Below are positions 11,719 through 23,053 of a stretch of 64,000 nucleotides of DNA, one piece after another. This DNA comes from Annulohypoxylon bovei var. microspora (taxonomy: Eukaryota > Ascomycota > Sordariomycetes > Xylariales > Hypoxylaceae), in NCBI GenBank assembly GCA_022836615.1, contig MU405233.1:1-64000 (forward strand). The letters are read 5' to 3'. The position numbers were made by a program, and so were the translations under genes. The notes below the pieces were generated by a model. The model saw only the letters and a program-made list of their open reading frames with translations. It made no database searches and was not told the origin of the DNA. Position 1 is the stretch's first letter. Each line of letters opens with the position of its first letter.

Positions 11719-13161
11719 TGTGAGGTTAATACCCGAAATTTGTCTGACAATGGGCAGCGAAGCATCGGACCGTCGATCGATGGACGGGTAGATGCGTTGA
11801 ACAACATTCGGGCGTAACACTCGGGCGGACTACCACTGATATACATATGTGCGCAGACGTAGGATTCCTTCATGCAGCAATTGGCCGCAGATATTTCCGA
11901 TCTGCTAATCTCGACTAGACGGTCACCCCGTCTACGCATCTAGAGCCAGCAGCTCGGATTACGATGTAAGGAGCCTCCGATGCACGAATGCCACGCCTAC
12001 TTTGAAACGAGAATGGCATTGTTAGCCATTTACCAATATCGTTAGCTTCTCATCTGCGCGACAAGGTTATCAATCGAGGTTTTCACCACGTGGTAAATAT
12101 GTAAGGTCGTCCATAGCGCTGATGACTTGCTGGAAGTTAGACGAATGAGAGCGGGCGATAGTAGCAAGACTCCGCATCTCACTGCTCTATTGCACCATCG
12201 TGTGCCAGGGTTTGCAGTGTGCCATGTGGACATTGCATAGAACGCTGACTAGTACGCGCACCTTGCGCTTCAGACGTACAGGAGGATTCGCTGGTTCTCA
12301 TATCGCTTTCGGCTCAAGAACAAATAGTTTTCCGGACCAGTGTGCTGTGCCGGGCGACTGCATGAGTATATTCAAAAGTTCCTAGATTCTGGAAACAGAC
12401 TAAATCCTTCCGTATACGTCAGCAAGCACACCTTTTTACTAACATACTGTACATACCTACACAGTAGAGAAGATGAAAGTCGGAGACGAACGCGGGTGAT
12501 ATCGAGTTGCCTCTTTAGGAAGCTGTCCGTAACCTCGCGTGATGCAAAGCAACCCACCCTGACACCCCGGTCAGCTACCTCGCCAAGACTTTCTAGATTC
12601 ACATCTACATCGATGGATCTCTTGTCAGCTGAGCGTAGAGCTGCAAGAGGACGCGTGGAGAGAAGACTATCTGTACTTCAGCTGACGCTCAGCTCTCGTT
12701 AGGTCGAGACTAGACAATAGCCGAAAAAATAAACTGGGAATGATCGAAGCTATGCATCGCTACCTATATCCCAGTATACGATTGCTAATGAGCCAACGGG
12801 CGTTATGGGTTAACTACCTATGTAGGTATGAATAAAGCTTTCCTAATAAGCTCTTAATATCTCCTTGACTACCTTTGCAGATGGAACTTTTCCATGGCGG
12901 CAAAGAAGTGAAAATGACTTTTATTTCCTGACGATACCTAGTTGAAGCGAAAAAAAGAAAAAAAAAGCCGAATGCAGAAAAGGGGTAAACAAAACCGGAT
13001 CCGTTTAGATAAGGAGAAGTTCATAGGTACTCCTTCCCGAATACAGGGGTATGGCGGAAGCACCTAGAACAATATATTTCTTTCGTTACGGAATAGAAGT
13101 CTAAGCGAGCTTGTCGAATCAAGACTAATACTATCACCCCTTGATGATTTAATGAAAAGGA
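11719..13161. other. Intergenic, no gene seen
   Basis: About 1.4 kb. Frames such as 12340-12702 are low-complexity in composition and show no domain. The left end should hold the esterase promoter. A CTACCTATGTAGGTATG palindrome lies near 12820. No RNA gene or repeat boundary was recognised. Confidence 0.45.
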
Positions 13162-14768
13162 TTAAGCACCGAAAGCCGCGTTCATGTTCTCGTCATCACT
13201 GCTACTCTCTCTTTCAGGAGAAACGGGGTTTGCAGCGTAGGGATTGCTGAGAAACCGGTCTGGGTGCGATGAATCGTACCGAACGACAAACCTTCGCGGC
13301 CCTTCATCATGGAGGAATGGCGGTACCAAATGTCGGGGTTTATTGGTGAGTATTCGTAGACGCGAAGAAATTCGATCACTGGAAGATCGTTTAGAGCTTG
13401 CTTCGGATAGCTGAGGGATAGATGCTTCTTGACGCTGCTGAAATTCCTTTTCAAGTCTCTCAACAAGCTTGCGCACGACTGAGTGCTCATCTCGACCGTC
13501 CAAATTAGCCCGCTGGAGCAGTCGAGACAGAGTCTGAAGCGAAACGTCAAGTGTGAACGACAAACCGCGAGCCTCGGCGTTTGCCAATAAGTCGCCAACT
13601 AGCAATTCCGTGAGAGCTTCACCGGCACGATCGCTTTTGAACATATTCATCCCGTATTCCTCAAGCCGTAGATATTCCAAGACAGGTGGAATCGGGGGCG
13701 CAAGAACGTAACAGAAGGAGCGTTCTCGGCGTGCTGAAAGATACGGGCCAAGTTGAAGATGCGAAAGTACCGGGAAATTGGAAAGTGAGAGGGCTATGGT
13801 CTCGCTAGTTGGCGAAAATTGATTGTAGCGAAAGATAGTAAGATATTCCAGGCTACCGGATTGTTGAGCAATGGCACGGTTGAGTGTATCAGAATCCTCG
13901 ACTGCAAAACGATCATTTAACTCATGGGAATGGTAGAATCGCTCACGTAACACGAGAGTCTGTAGCGCTTTTGGAAATGATAAAATTGCATGTAGAGCTT
14001 TGATGGAAATGACACACTCGCAAAGCAGTAGTGACTTTAGCTGAGTTTGATGGCGGAAGGGTTGTAACTTTTTCGCTTTCCACTCATCCGCCCATTCGTC
14101 GGATTCTTCCTGGCCGATTCTGACGCAGGATATATGAAGAGATTCGAGCTGGGGAAGTAAGAAGATCGGACTCATAGGCGTTATGTCCCAAAACCTGTGG
14201 TTAACTCCAGACCAATGGAGAACAACTGTATATATAGAAGTTAATGGTCCGGGTACTTTGATATCTGAGAAAGGGGTACTGAAAGGGGACCATGAAACCT
14301 ACGTGATCTCAGGTTTTGAAGGGGCTTTGGGGCTCCAGCGGAGTCATTCAAAAGTGACGCCTGCTTGAATAATTGCATAAAATGTTCCATGAATAATTTC
14401 CATTGGGTTCTCTTGAGCGTCCGCGGTTGACATTCAGAACTTTCCGACACGAAGGATGTCAAATTAGGGAAAGAAGCAAGGTCTGGGAGAGTGGGTATCG
14501 CGTGAGGGTCACGCAGGCCGTTCGAAAATAGCAATTGGAGATCTCGTAAATATTCTTTCCGTTTAGGCTGGACACGGGTAGCCTCTAAGAACTGGTAGAG
14601 GGATGACAGCTTGGTGAATTTAGCAGTATTGTATAGACAAACCTCAGCTGCTTCGCGGAGTGCTTGACAAGTACACGAGGCAGATTTAAGAGCCAAAACA
14701 TCATGGGAATCTTGAAGATATCCCATTATATGTAGAATTAGCTCATTCGGGAGAGCTATTAGAGCCAT
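13162..14768 (-). CDS. F-box protein with leucine-rich region
   Basis: The two-exon model is 14768-14303 and 14225-13162 (509 residues). The start ATG at 14768 puts an F-box at residues 2-40: IALPNELILHIMGYL, then a SHDVLALKSASCTCQALREAA stretch. An F-box binds Skp1 and makes the protein a substrate-recruiting subunit of an SCF ubiquitin ligase. The rest has repeated leucine-rich segments such as LESLHIS, LKSLLLCEC, LQTLVLRE, LEYLTIF and VLEYLRLEE, spaced like irregular LRRs, which would form the substrate-binding face. The intron has a GTAGGT donor, a CATTAAC branch region and a TATACAG acceptor, and the join yields the uninterrupted LRSLVLHWSG. The C-terminal 100 residues are hydrophilic. 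The in-frame ATG ten codons upstream is possible but adds nothing recognisable. The target is unknown. Confidence 0.82.
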
Positions 14769-15301
14769 GATGAATGATGGGAATGTATATATGAGCACCT
14801 AGACAGGTATTGTCGTCATATTTCTTTTGGTATTTAATGCCTGTACCTAAGACTTAAGTCCCAGGTAGGTTGAGGGATTGAGTAGGTAGATAATTTCACA
14901 ATGGAGGCTTAATAAGAATACATATATTGATTGATCTAGGGTGGACTGTGAGAAGGAAACCCGCCGAGTATTGAGTATTATTAGTGCGAAAACGGAATAT
15001 GATAAACGAGGTAGTATGTAGGTTTGAAGAGATGGGTGAGGTGGAATTGATGGGCTTAGGAAGGAAAAGATGCAGCTGGCGAGTACCCCGCCCGACCCGG
15101 ATTTACATTCGGCCCTGCACTTGTCGCCAGCTGATAGACCTCACCAATGATTTCGAAAGTTCCCCCATTCTACAATCTATGGATATCGCCTCATTAGAAG
15201 AGAGAAATGAACTGAATATCATTATCTAATATACCTAGTATTTAGGGACGATAAATTTAACTATCATGAAAAGAAATCACACTAACTAAACCATTGCGAA
15301 T
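14769..15301. promoter_or_regulatory. Divergent promoter region (F-box / SDR)
   Basis: A 533-bp gap separates two divergently transcribed genes, so it should contain both promoters. It holds TAGGTAGGT-type words near 14860-14890 and AT-rich runs. No defined TATA box or operator can be assigned. Confidence 0.5.
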
Positions 15302-16267
15302 ATGTTGAATTGGTCACTACCCTTCAACCTCGCGCCCTCGACTTGGACAACACTCTTAGTTCCAACAGCCACGCTTTACTTTACCTATCGCTACATCCGA
15401 TCTATCTCTCCCGCAAGGCATGGAAAAATTCAACCGACGTACGAGCGGGTTGTGATCATAGGCGCCTCAAGCGGACTAGGGCGTGTTGTAGCGAAGCGTT
15501 ATGCAGCTCGCGGCGCACATGTGTGCATCGTCGCGCGTCGCGCAGAACAGCTGTCAGAGCTGGCCGGGGAGTGCGGGGAGAAGTGCTTCTGGGTGGCGGC
15601 CGACTTTAGCGATGTCGGGGATATGGTACGGGTGCGAGAGGAACTACTTGCTAAATGGGGCGGTATGGATACGCTCTACGTGTGTGCCGGCGTCTCGGCC
15701 GTGCAGCCGGTCATGAGTTTGGCCGGCGTAGAGCCCGGGAAGAATGATGACGCAGGTGAAACTGGCATACGGCATGCTTTCAATATTGCCACTCGCGCGA
15801 CCCAGGGCAATGTCTACGGACCTCTCCTTGCGGCGTTGACGTTTATTCCCATGTTACTACGCACCTCGGCTTCACCATCCATCCTTTTAGTCTCTTCTAT
15901 CGCTGCTGTAGTTCCGGCGCCGACCCGCGCATTGTACGCAGCTACTAAAGCATCGTCTCTGCTTCTATTCCAGTCACTCGCGATCGAGCATTCAGGGATT
16001 GCCTTCACATTCATCTTACCAGCGACTATCCAGGGAAATTTTCGCGCATCGGCTGTTGATGCTGACCTGGAAACACGGGAAGCAGAGCCGAACCAACGAG
16101 GGCTCAAACTAGACTACGTCGCGGAGAGGTGCGTCGACGCGGTGGATCGGCAAGTGAGAGGCAACGTAGTTATTCCCAAGTTTCCCTACGCTATTGCCCA
16201 TCACCTATATTATCTTTGGCCATCCTTCATCGAGAAGCAGGCGAGAAAGAAGTATAATTTCAAATAA
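15302..16267 (+). CDS. Membrane-anchored short-chain dehydrogenase/reductase
   Basis: A single exon of 321 residues. An N-terminal hydrophobic segment (TTLLVPTATLYFTYRYI) suggests a membrane anchor, probably endoplasmic reticulum. The Rossmann fold begins at VVIIGASSGLGR (about residues 50-61), a TGxxxGxG-type cofactor loop in which Ala replaces Thr. It is followed by VARRAEQL (Arg after the second strand favours NADP(H)), CAGVS in place of NNAG, the catalytic Ser in LLVSSIAAV, and YAATK (YxxxK). The arrangement is like 11-beta-hydroxysteroid dehydrogenase or DHRS7-type classical SDRs, so oxidation or reduction of a lipophilic alcohol or ketone is likely. The substrate is unknown. The neighbouring F-box gene gives no functional hint. 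Confidence 0.88.
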   Translation: MLNWSLPFNLAPSTWTTLLVPTATLYFTYRYIRSISPARHGKIQPTYERVVIIGASSGLGRVVAKRYAARGAHVCIVARRAEQLSELAGECGEKCFWVAADFSDVGDMVRVREELLAKWGGMDTLYVCAGVSAVQPVMSLAGVEPGKNDDAGETGIRHAFNIATRATQGNVYGPLLAALTFIPMLLRTSASPSILLVSSIAAVVPAPTRALYAATKASSLLLFQSLAIEHSGIAFTFILPATIQGNFRASAVDADLETREAEPNQRGLKLDYVAERCVDAVDRQVRGNVVIPKFPYAIAHHLYYLWPSFIEKQARKKYNFK

Positions 16268-17460
16268 TAGGTTCTTTTCAATAATACTATTGTTAAATAT
16301 CCCCTACTTGTTGATGAACTGGCGTAGCATTAGGTACGATTTGACTTGGAGAATATTCGTTGGGTGGTTTGGTGATATGTGTAATCCACCTACTGATTTC
16401 TCCTTAGAATGCTATTCCAAGAACATTCATAGCATTTAAATCCAGACCCTTAAAAGTACCCGGGCACATTCTTATCAAATACTGTAACCATCGTTGTGAG
16501 AATTAAAGAATATTCTACACATGAGCGACAACTCAGGTACCTAGGTACCTGAGGGGTGACGATCCATTGGGAATAGTGGAGTCGCTAATTAATTAATTGA
16601 TTGGTCCCGAGAAAAATTAAGGTTACACAATCAGAAAATTCTAAACTGGTGGGTAAATTGCCCCACGCGGCAGAATCTTTGGCTGATTTGGCACACCGCT
16701 TTCGCAGATACTTAAGAAATTCTCTGCCTCCCGCAGCTTTTGAAATTTTCTTTTCCTTTTCTTCCTCATCTTAGTGCACGGGCTTTACGCGTCACAGTGA
16801 GGAGCAATCCGAGTGCGTGTTTTTGCTAGTTGAAAACTATTTACTGACCGCTCCATCTTGGTTTAGGCCGGGATGGGAATTTTTGGAACCCTATCTCATT
16901 TGAGAATTCTGCTTAATTTTCACCACCGTCGGTCCCTAGAGGAGCGAGGCGAAGAAGATCTGTCTGGAAACCGCGGAAGTTATTTGGGTACGAAGTTCTC
17001 ATTACGAGCTGGTGCGAATGCATTTCGCAAGAATCAATTAAATCTTGTTAATAGCTCCGAATGAAATTTGCGTCTGGTGAGGCTCTGATGGGTTGAGTGT
17101 AATTGTTATTTTTAGTAGCTATTTTACGAGATGCACAATTCATCCTTCGTATCTAAATGATTCGCCTCGAATCTTGATGGTTGCTTGATTGTATGAGCAC
17201 TCAGGACTCGGCTACAAACGGACTTGGCGCAAACTATCTAGATATGTATTGCGACGCGTATTGGTGGTGAAGCTGTATCATACGGTCGGTTCTTCAACGC
17301 GACGCGTAGCTCCAGATCCAGATCTTCCTGAGTAAACTCGAGATCTAAAGATGCATGGATCCTAGCAGCCCTACCCGCTCAGGCCGCTGTAGTCTTGTAG
17401 CGCTATCGTGTGTTGTCTCATGTAGGTAGGTATATGTAAATACCCTATGTTGGGAGTGCT
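16268..17460. other. Intergenic, no gene seen
   Basis: About 1.2 kb between a gene on + and a gene on - that converge on it. It carries a perfect palindromic AGGTACCTAGGTACCT word near 16534 and a TTAATTAATTAATTGA run near 16586. The frame at 16873-17064 lacks any recognisable feature. Confidence 0.45.
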
Positions 17461-18068
17461 TCAGTCAGTTGGGATGCGTGGGTTATAGATTTCGTATCCC
17501 TCATCGTCAGTGTCGCTCTCGGCAGTTAGATCCCTAGGTATTGCCTTCTCTTCTTTGCTATTGTTATTGTTGCTGTTGCTGTTGTTCGTATCCATTTCCT
17601 TTAGTTTCTCATTTTCACCGTCATCGGCCGATCCGCCTATCGATGTGAATGCGCTCTTGAAGCCAGATTTCTTGAATCCCCCCTTCTTAAACCCACCAGC
17701 TCCAGTGCTGGCCGTATTGGATTCGCCTAGTTTAATACTGATGAGGCCATCTGCTTTTGCCTCGGCCTTCCTAGCGCGTGCTCCTGCTGTGGGATCCTTG
17801 ACCATCTGCTTCATATCCTTCATGCGCTGGCGATGGCTGTGATCGTAGCTGCCTAAGTGGGCCTCGTAGTCATTCATGCGCGAATAGCCTTTCGAACAGA
17901 GCTCGCAGTAAAAGGATTGGAGGGCGGCGCGCGCGGAGGAGGTCTGGGCCGGTGGAAGGGTCTGGTGTCTCTATTCATCCAGAAGAGTTAGCTAGCTGAC
18001 TACACGTAGGTCGGCTATGTGATTAGGGTACTGATAGAAGCACTAATAGAATTACTGACTGGTGGCAT
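17461..18068 (-). CDS. Small C2H2 zinc-finger protein (GPATCH8-like finger)
   Basis: The proposed two-exon model is 18068-18060 and 17970-17461 (172 residues). The first exon is only nine nucleotides (Met-Pro-Pro) and is the least certain part. It is favoured because the acceptor at 17971-17972 continues in phase into RHQTLPPAQTSSARAALQ. The finger FYCELCSKGYSRMNDYEAHL followed by GSYDHSHRQR has the CxxC..HxxxxxH spacing and the SYDH.HrqRlkd signature of the single finger in GPATCH8-type and related RNA-linked proteins. The remainder has GGFKKGGFKKSGFK repeats, an Asn/Ser run from a trinucleotide microsatellite, and an acidic C-terminus (SDTDDEGYEIYNP). It is probably nuclear and may act in pre-mRNA processing, which is inference from the finger type. 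Confidence 0.75.
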
Positions 18069-18419
18069 TTTGATTGATATGAATATCTATCCGACTCTCT
18101 ATATGGAAAATAAGAGTGTTAAGGATAATAGAAATACTAGATATGTTGAATTAGATTTAGAATATTAAATGTTGTTGTAAAAGTGAAGATGGGAAGTTCC
18201 AATCCATCGCGGGGCAAACGGTAGTGGTTGGTACCTGAAGCTTTGACGTCAAACCTTGACAGTGGCACTTTCCTTGCCATTCGATGACTTCAAAAGTCTT
18301 GTGACGTCGCCAACTTTTAAGATTCTTACTATCTTTCAACTTCAACTTCATTATTCCCCAAACTACTAGCTCTAAAACGCAAGAAGTTCAACATCGCAAG
18401 AAGCGAGGCTCGGTAGCAC
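18069..18419. promoter_or_regulatory. Divergent promoter region (C2H2 / Mcp1)
   Basis: A 351-bp gap between divergent start codons. It should contain the promoters of both genes. A TGACGTC word (CRE/ATF-like half palindromes) occurs at about 18245 and again near 18303. This is seen in sequence, but binding is untested. Confidence 0.5.
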
Positions 18420-19486
18420 ATGGCGTCCGATCCTCGTCACTTAAATCCTAGAGCTTCGCAGGAGACATTGATATCCTTGCTACACCTAGATCCTTCGCCG
18501 ATAGACAATGGATCCGCCTACGACAAGGAACTTCCACCTCTACCCGAAGAGGCATCGCAATATTCGAATTCTAGTTTAAAATCTTCACCTCCAGCTTCAA
18601 CTTCTACACTAGGTCTGAGTGGTAGTGGACGAGGCCCAATATACTACTGTACGGATTCTGCTTTTTCGCTACAACCAATGAGATCGCACCCTTTACTAAC
18701 CACCAGATATTCCCAGTATCACGAATCCAGCGTTACTCATCCTATACCTTTTCCTTCTTCGCCGGTCTTCATGTCGCCAACACTTCACTATTCCCTCTCA
18801 TATATCAATCTGTTCCGTACTCCGAACCCTTCCTTCTCATGGCACGCGAGCTCTACCAGACACCCCTCACCGAACCTCTACTCGTTGGTCTCCCCGTCAT
18901 CGCCCACATCACTTCCGGCGTCGCCATACGACTGCTTCGCCGGCGACAGAACCTGAAGCGTTACGGCGGAGCAACACCCGGGGTTTGGGCACTTCACCAC
19001 TCAAATCCCTCGTCAAATCGCAAAAATACCATACGGATATGGCCACCCCTAAACTACATCTCAATATCCGGTTACGTCTTCGTCGGATTGCTCGCCTCCC
19101 ATGTGGGCATAAACCGCATATTACCCCTAGTTGTGGACGGTGACAGCTCTAATATCGGACTACAATTCGTGGCACACGGCTTTTCCCGACAACCGCTGCC
19201 ACCGTGGATCGCTTACTCCCTTCTGCTGTCTGTCGGCGTGGGCCATATGGTTTGGGGGTGGGCTAGGTGGCTTGATCTCGCACCCCCCGCTAACTGGAAG
19301 AAGATAACTGTAGACAGGCAAATGCGGAAGAGAAGGCGGCGTGCCTGGTGGGGTGTCCAAGCTGTCGCTGTTGGACTTGCGGCGTTCTGGGCCGCTGGCG
19401 GATTGGGAGTCGTGGCGATAGCTGGACCTGCCGAAGGCTGGCTTGCCACCGTCTATGATAATATCTATAGTGCTGCGGGACATTAG
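18420..19486 (+). CDS. MCP1: Mcp1-like mitochondrial outer-membrane protein (DUF1691)
   Basis: The two-exon model is 18420-18648 and 18717-19486 (332 residues). The join at GPIYY|LSRIQRYSSY restores the conserved start of the transmembrane domain: YYLSRIQRYSSY, then FFAGLHVANTSL, then ELYQTPLTEPLL. Downstream are RIWPPLNYISISGYVFVGLL and LSVGVGHMVWGWARWL, the usual DUF1691/Mcp1 helices, with about five membrane segments in all. In yeast, Mcp1 is a mitochondrial outer-membrane protein that suppresses ERMES defects and works with Vps13 in lipid transfer; the same role here is by homology. The hydrophilic N-terminal 75 residues, rich in Ser and Pro, are typical of filamentous-fungal versions. 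The unspliced first frame runs on 110 codons but has no family similarity there. Confidence 0.85.
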
Positions 19487-20249
19487 GCCGAGGTTCTCAG
19501 GTGTGTAAGTGTGTATATACCCTCGCATAGATATTGGATGTAACAGCATTCTAGATTAGCATTAGAGATTATCTATAACTAGTAATAGGTAGGATACATC
19601 TATATGGGTAGGATACGAATTCTCCATCCTTGAATATAAAAAGACCTGACTCAACTAAAATCATAGCGAATAAAATATGCGTCTACAAGTTTCTTATGTC
19701 GTGCAGGGAAGTCTAACAGCTGCGAATACCAGCGCTTCATGTAAACGACGGTGCGCTAACTAGGTAATTCTATTAGTAGGCTGTGATATTGACTCTGATT
19801 ACCAGGCAGTCGCGGGGTTATCGTCAGTGTTGCTGTTGCAGCACCATGAAGTGGTTCGCTACCCACCTAGGTAACACGGCACAATCTGGGGTCTATCCAT
19901 TGTTTGCTTCTTAAATTCTACTTTGAATTTCATTATCGAGTTTTATGCACACCAGGCCAATTGCAGACCTAATCTATACTACCATTCCAAACAGCTCTTC
20001 ATGACTACATGCGAATACCCTCAACTTTATCCTATCTATAGTATACATCGACTACAACCGAATGTCGTTATCCAAGGGTTCACAAAAGAACCACATCGAG
20101 GTCACCTCACACAAAGTCCACACCTCACAACACCGCCGTCTTTCGATCTCCACATGAAGCACAGCACCACCCGCGCATAACAAGGTCAGATACCCTCGAC
20201 ACCGAGTCTCACTCCCGCAGCCAGAGCGCTAACCCCCACCGCAGGGAAG
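19487..20249. other. Intergenic, possible 5' leader intron
   Basis: About 760 bp with no coding feature. Just before 20250 there is a plausible intron end (GCTAAC branch, then CCGCAG at about 20240-20245), so the downstream small gene may have a spliced 5' leader. The base composition switches sharply from AT-rich to very GC-rich at about 20220. Confidence 0.4.
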
Positions 20250-20585
20250 ATGTGCACCGACCTCATCGTCTACCTGACCTGCCCGTCGTGCGGGACGCTG
20301 CAGCACAGCCACCTCGTGTACCGGCGCGCGTGCGACGAGGCGACGGAGGCCGGGCGCGCGATCGCCGACTTCGCCGTCGCGCACGGCACGTGCGCCGCGG
20401 GCGCCGGCCGCGAGACGCGGGCGCGGCCCGCGAACGGCCCCTGCGGCGTCTGCCGCTGGAAGGCCTGGGTCCGCGCCCGCCAGCAGCTGATGGGCGTCGA
20501 TTTCTGGTCCCGCGGAGACGGCCGGGCGCCCGCCGCCGCCGGCGTCTTGCTGCTGACGAGCTCTGGGTGGCGGGTTATCGGCTGA
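20250..20585 (+). CDS. GC-rich small Cys-containing hypothetical protein
   Basis: A single frame of 111 residues starting MCTDLIVYLTCPSCGTLQ. It has two CxxC pairs (CPSC at 11-14 and CGVC near residue 65) and further cysteines, which could bind zinc. There is no signal peptide. The coding stretch is strikingly GC-rich, with almost every third position G or C, unlike its neighbours. Several overlapping frames are therefore open, and a 128-codon frame at 20252 is a shadow. The call rests on the Cys pattern and a sensible start. Short CxxC proteins beginning MCT... occur as uncharacterised proteins in ascomycetes, but I cannot assign a function. Confidence 0.5.
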   Translation: MCTDLIVYLTCPSCGTLQHSHLVYRRACDEATEAGRAIADFAVAHGTCAAGAGRETRARPANGPCGVCRWKAWVRARQQLMGVDFWSRGDGRAPAAAGVLLLTSSGWRVIG

Positions 20586-21302
20586 GTCGAGGCTGCGAGG
20601 ACTTGGTTTGGCGGTGGTTCCGGGGGTTGGATGCGTAGAAAAGGGGGCGGTGGAAAGGGGGGTTGGGAGTGGGGGTCAGGGACGGGGTATGTATGTATAC
20701 CTTAGGCTAGGTGCGTAGGTGAGATGCGATGGACCTTGCGCATGGCGAGATCTGTCGTATAAAAACCTGCAGCAACTGGAGGAACAAGAAGAGTAGGTCT
20801 CGAACATTTAGGTGTTCTTCGGTTTTATGAGCAAGCTAAGAGCATAACGAAACAAACAGTAATAGGACGACAAGCTCATGGGTAAAGTGTAGTGCTTGAT
20901 AATGCTGAATACAGTCTAACTTTTCAACTACTCGTATCCGATATCTACTTCGTAGATGCGCTTCTCTTTGCCGCCGTTGAGCGCGTTGAGGATGTGTGGG
21001 CGAAACGACTGTCGTAGTAATTAGCGGAAGTAGGATCGAGAGTGTTGTCAACTACCTCGTATGGAATCTACAACATCTCACTTCCATAATGCGAGTAGGA
21101 AAGAACGTAGATTTAGCGCCGTTAATAGACCTGTAAGTACTCTGAACAAGTAATCCGTCCTTCTCTCCATAGCCACGATCCCGCTACTCGCCGCATCGAT
21201 GTCCATAATAAACGAGAGTTCGGTTTCAACAGTTCCCTACATACCTAGGTACCTAAATATACCGTAGAAATGTTCAAAGGAGAGCTCCATAATATCCTTT
21301 GA
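20586..21302. other. Intergenic, no gene seen
   Basis: About 720 bp. A G-rich stretch follows the small GC-rich gene (20640-20690) and a palindromic ACATACCTAGGTACCTAAAT word lies at 21240. Short frames here have no recognisable content. Confidence 0.45.
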
Positions 21303-23042
21303 CTAATCGATTTGTGGAATCGTCGGTGAAAATCCAGATAATTCCGCAATGAAATCTCTGCAACCAAAATGTCCCCGATCCCCAGCAAGCTCCATTGCCT
21401 TGAGGCAGTGTTTTTTCTCGAACCCAGTTTCTCCTTCAAAAAGAATGGTTTCCTGGTTTGCTTTCCAAAGAAACTCAACCATGTCCAGGCGACCGGATTC
21501 CGCTGCCCCTTCAAGAGGCCATCGGCCGTTGACCTTCGGTGGGGGCGTGTGCAATAATGCTCCGTTACGTAGGAGTTCAGCTGCAACATTGCAGTTTCCA
21601 CTGATAGCAGCCATCTGAAGCGCTGTGCCGCCGCTCCGGACAGCCGGCTTACCGTTGACGTCGGCTCCGCGGGCAATGAGCATTCGAACTAGTTCAAGAC
21701 TTCCGACTTCCGCGGCCTTTTGTAAGGGAGTTCTCTTAACCGCAAAATTCGCTGGTTGGTTGTAATTGGCGCTACGGTCCAGTAGTAGTTTAACTACATC
21801 CTGGTCCATCATCTCGATGGCTTTGAGGAGTGCCGTTTGGTTGATAATGGGCGTGGAATATGACCCCATTCCCCATTCCACTATGTCATTTGGATTGCAA
21901 TCAGCATCAAGAAGTGCCATCACTATATCAAGGCTATTACTCGGACTCTTCTTGCTAAGAGCAATTGCCTCCCCTAAAGGATTCAACTTACTCTTACCTA
22001 GTATTACACCATGATCATCACTAGTATCAAATATGTCAACAACTCCACTCATGATCAGAGTCCTAGCAAGAGAAGTGTCTTGGTGACTCTGGCCAATTGC
22101 CTCTTTCAAAACCTGGGTTCTTAGTCCTCGAGGCAAATTGCCCTCTTTTGGGTGTGATTGTCTTAAAAGAACATTCAACATGCTTGGAGACCATACTAGT
22201 GCAGCCTTTAAGATATATTCATCCAGAGGGTCTGCCCCTTTATCTATGAGAAACTGAACGAAGTCGGCATCTCTTTCGCGAAATGCAAATACTAGGCAAT
22301 CTGTAAGGGCTTGCTTTGTTGCCAATTTAGACTCTAGGAGGAAATCAAACATGCTGTCGACTTCGAAGGTTATCGCAAAACCTAACGGTGGGCATTCCGT
22401 GGCAGCGTCTTCCAGTGTAAGATTTTCCTCGAAATATAAACCTGTAGGTTGCCGTTTATAGCGACTAGGGTAATCGAATGTAGACAATAAATCCGTAATG
22501 ATGGGCCTGTCACCCCACTCAATAGCTTTGAGAAGCGTATATTTGTCTCCACAGCCTCGAATATCTGCATTTAGTATTCCCCATGTGATGTGGCTGTTCT
22601 GCTGTTCCACTGCAGCATCTAGTGCAGCATTTAGTGTAGCATATAGTAGAGAATCTTGTGCCCAAGGTATGTCGGGGTCATGAAAGGGGACACCGGCATC
22701 TAATAATCTCATAGCTAGCGCATCCCAGCCATTTCGTACCGAGAGGAGTAGCGCCGTGGTGATTTCCTGCGGCTCTATGGCATGATGGAGATCAATAAGC
22801 TTGTTGACATAACTGATATCCTCAATCTCTGCGGCCGCTATGATTGCGACACCGAAGCGATATCCACCAGAAAGATGGTTGAGAACGCCAGCCTGCTCGA
22901 GCGAATGCGTGAGCTGTGTATTCCCACATGTTATCGCCTCTGCTAATATAGAAGTTAGATTGCAATCTATAGAGGGAACGTGGCAACCCTCTTCACATTC
23001 AATGCAAAAAGCATCTCCATTGATGTCTGGCTGTTGCGCCAT
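21303..23042 (-). CDS. Ankyrin-repeat protein
   Basis: A single frame of 579 residues starting at the ATG at 23042. The first 100 residues include a short Cys/His-containing segment (FCIECEEGCHVPSIDC). Most of the rest is ankyrin-type repeats; the clearest are TALLKAIEMMDQDVVKLLLD, TPLQKAAEVGSLELVRMLIA RGADVNG, and TALQMAAISGNCNVAAELLR, followed by WPLEGAAESGRLDMVEFL. Earlier repeats are degenerate. Ankyrin stacks bind other proteins; no catalytic domain is seen. Many fungal proteins of this kind begin with a Clr5 domain, and a broken Clr5 coding stretch lies directly upstream (23054-23209), so this gene is probably the body of such a protein. It may be expressed alone from this ATG or be a decaying paralogue. 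Confidence 0.75.
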   Translation of the reverse strand: MAQQPDINGDAFCIECEEGCHVPSIDCNLTSILAEAITCGNTQLTHSLEQAGVLNHLSGGYRFGVAIIAAAEIEDISYVNKLIDLHHAIEPQEITTALLLSVRNGWDALAMRLLDAGVPFHDPDIPWAQDSLLYATLNAALDAAVEQQNSHITWGILNADIRGCGDKYTLLKAIEWGDRPIITDLLSTFDYPSRYKRQPTGLYFEENLTLEDAATECPPLGFAITFEVDSMFDFLLESKLATKQALTDCLVFAFRERDADFVQFLIDKGADPLDEYILKAALVWSPSMLNVLLRQSHPKEGNLPRGLRTQVLKEAIGQSHQDTSLARTLIMSGVVDIFDTSDDHGVILGKSKLNPLGEAIALSKKSPSNSLDIVMALLDADCNPNDIVEWGMGSYSTPIINQTALLKAIEMMDQDVVKLLLDRSANYNQPANFAVKRTPLQKAAEVGSLELVRMLIARGADVNGKPAVRSGGTALQMAAISGNCNVAAELLRNGALLHTPPPKVNGRWPLEGAAESGRLDMVEFLWKANQETILFEGETGFEKKHCLKAMELAGDRGHFGCRDFIAELSGFSPTIPQID

Positions 23043-23053
23043 GACTAGGTCAA

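Noticed and set aside
12340..12702. 120-codon plus-strand frame
   Set aside because: It has no domain, no convincing start context, and Arg/Ser-rich low-complexity composition.
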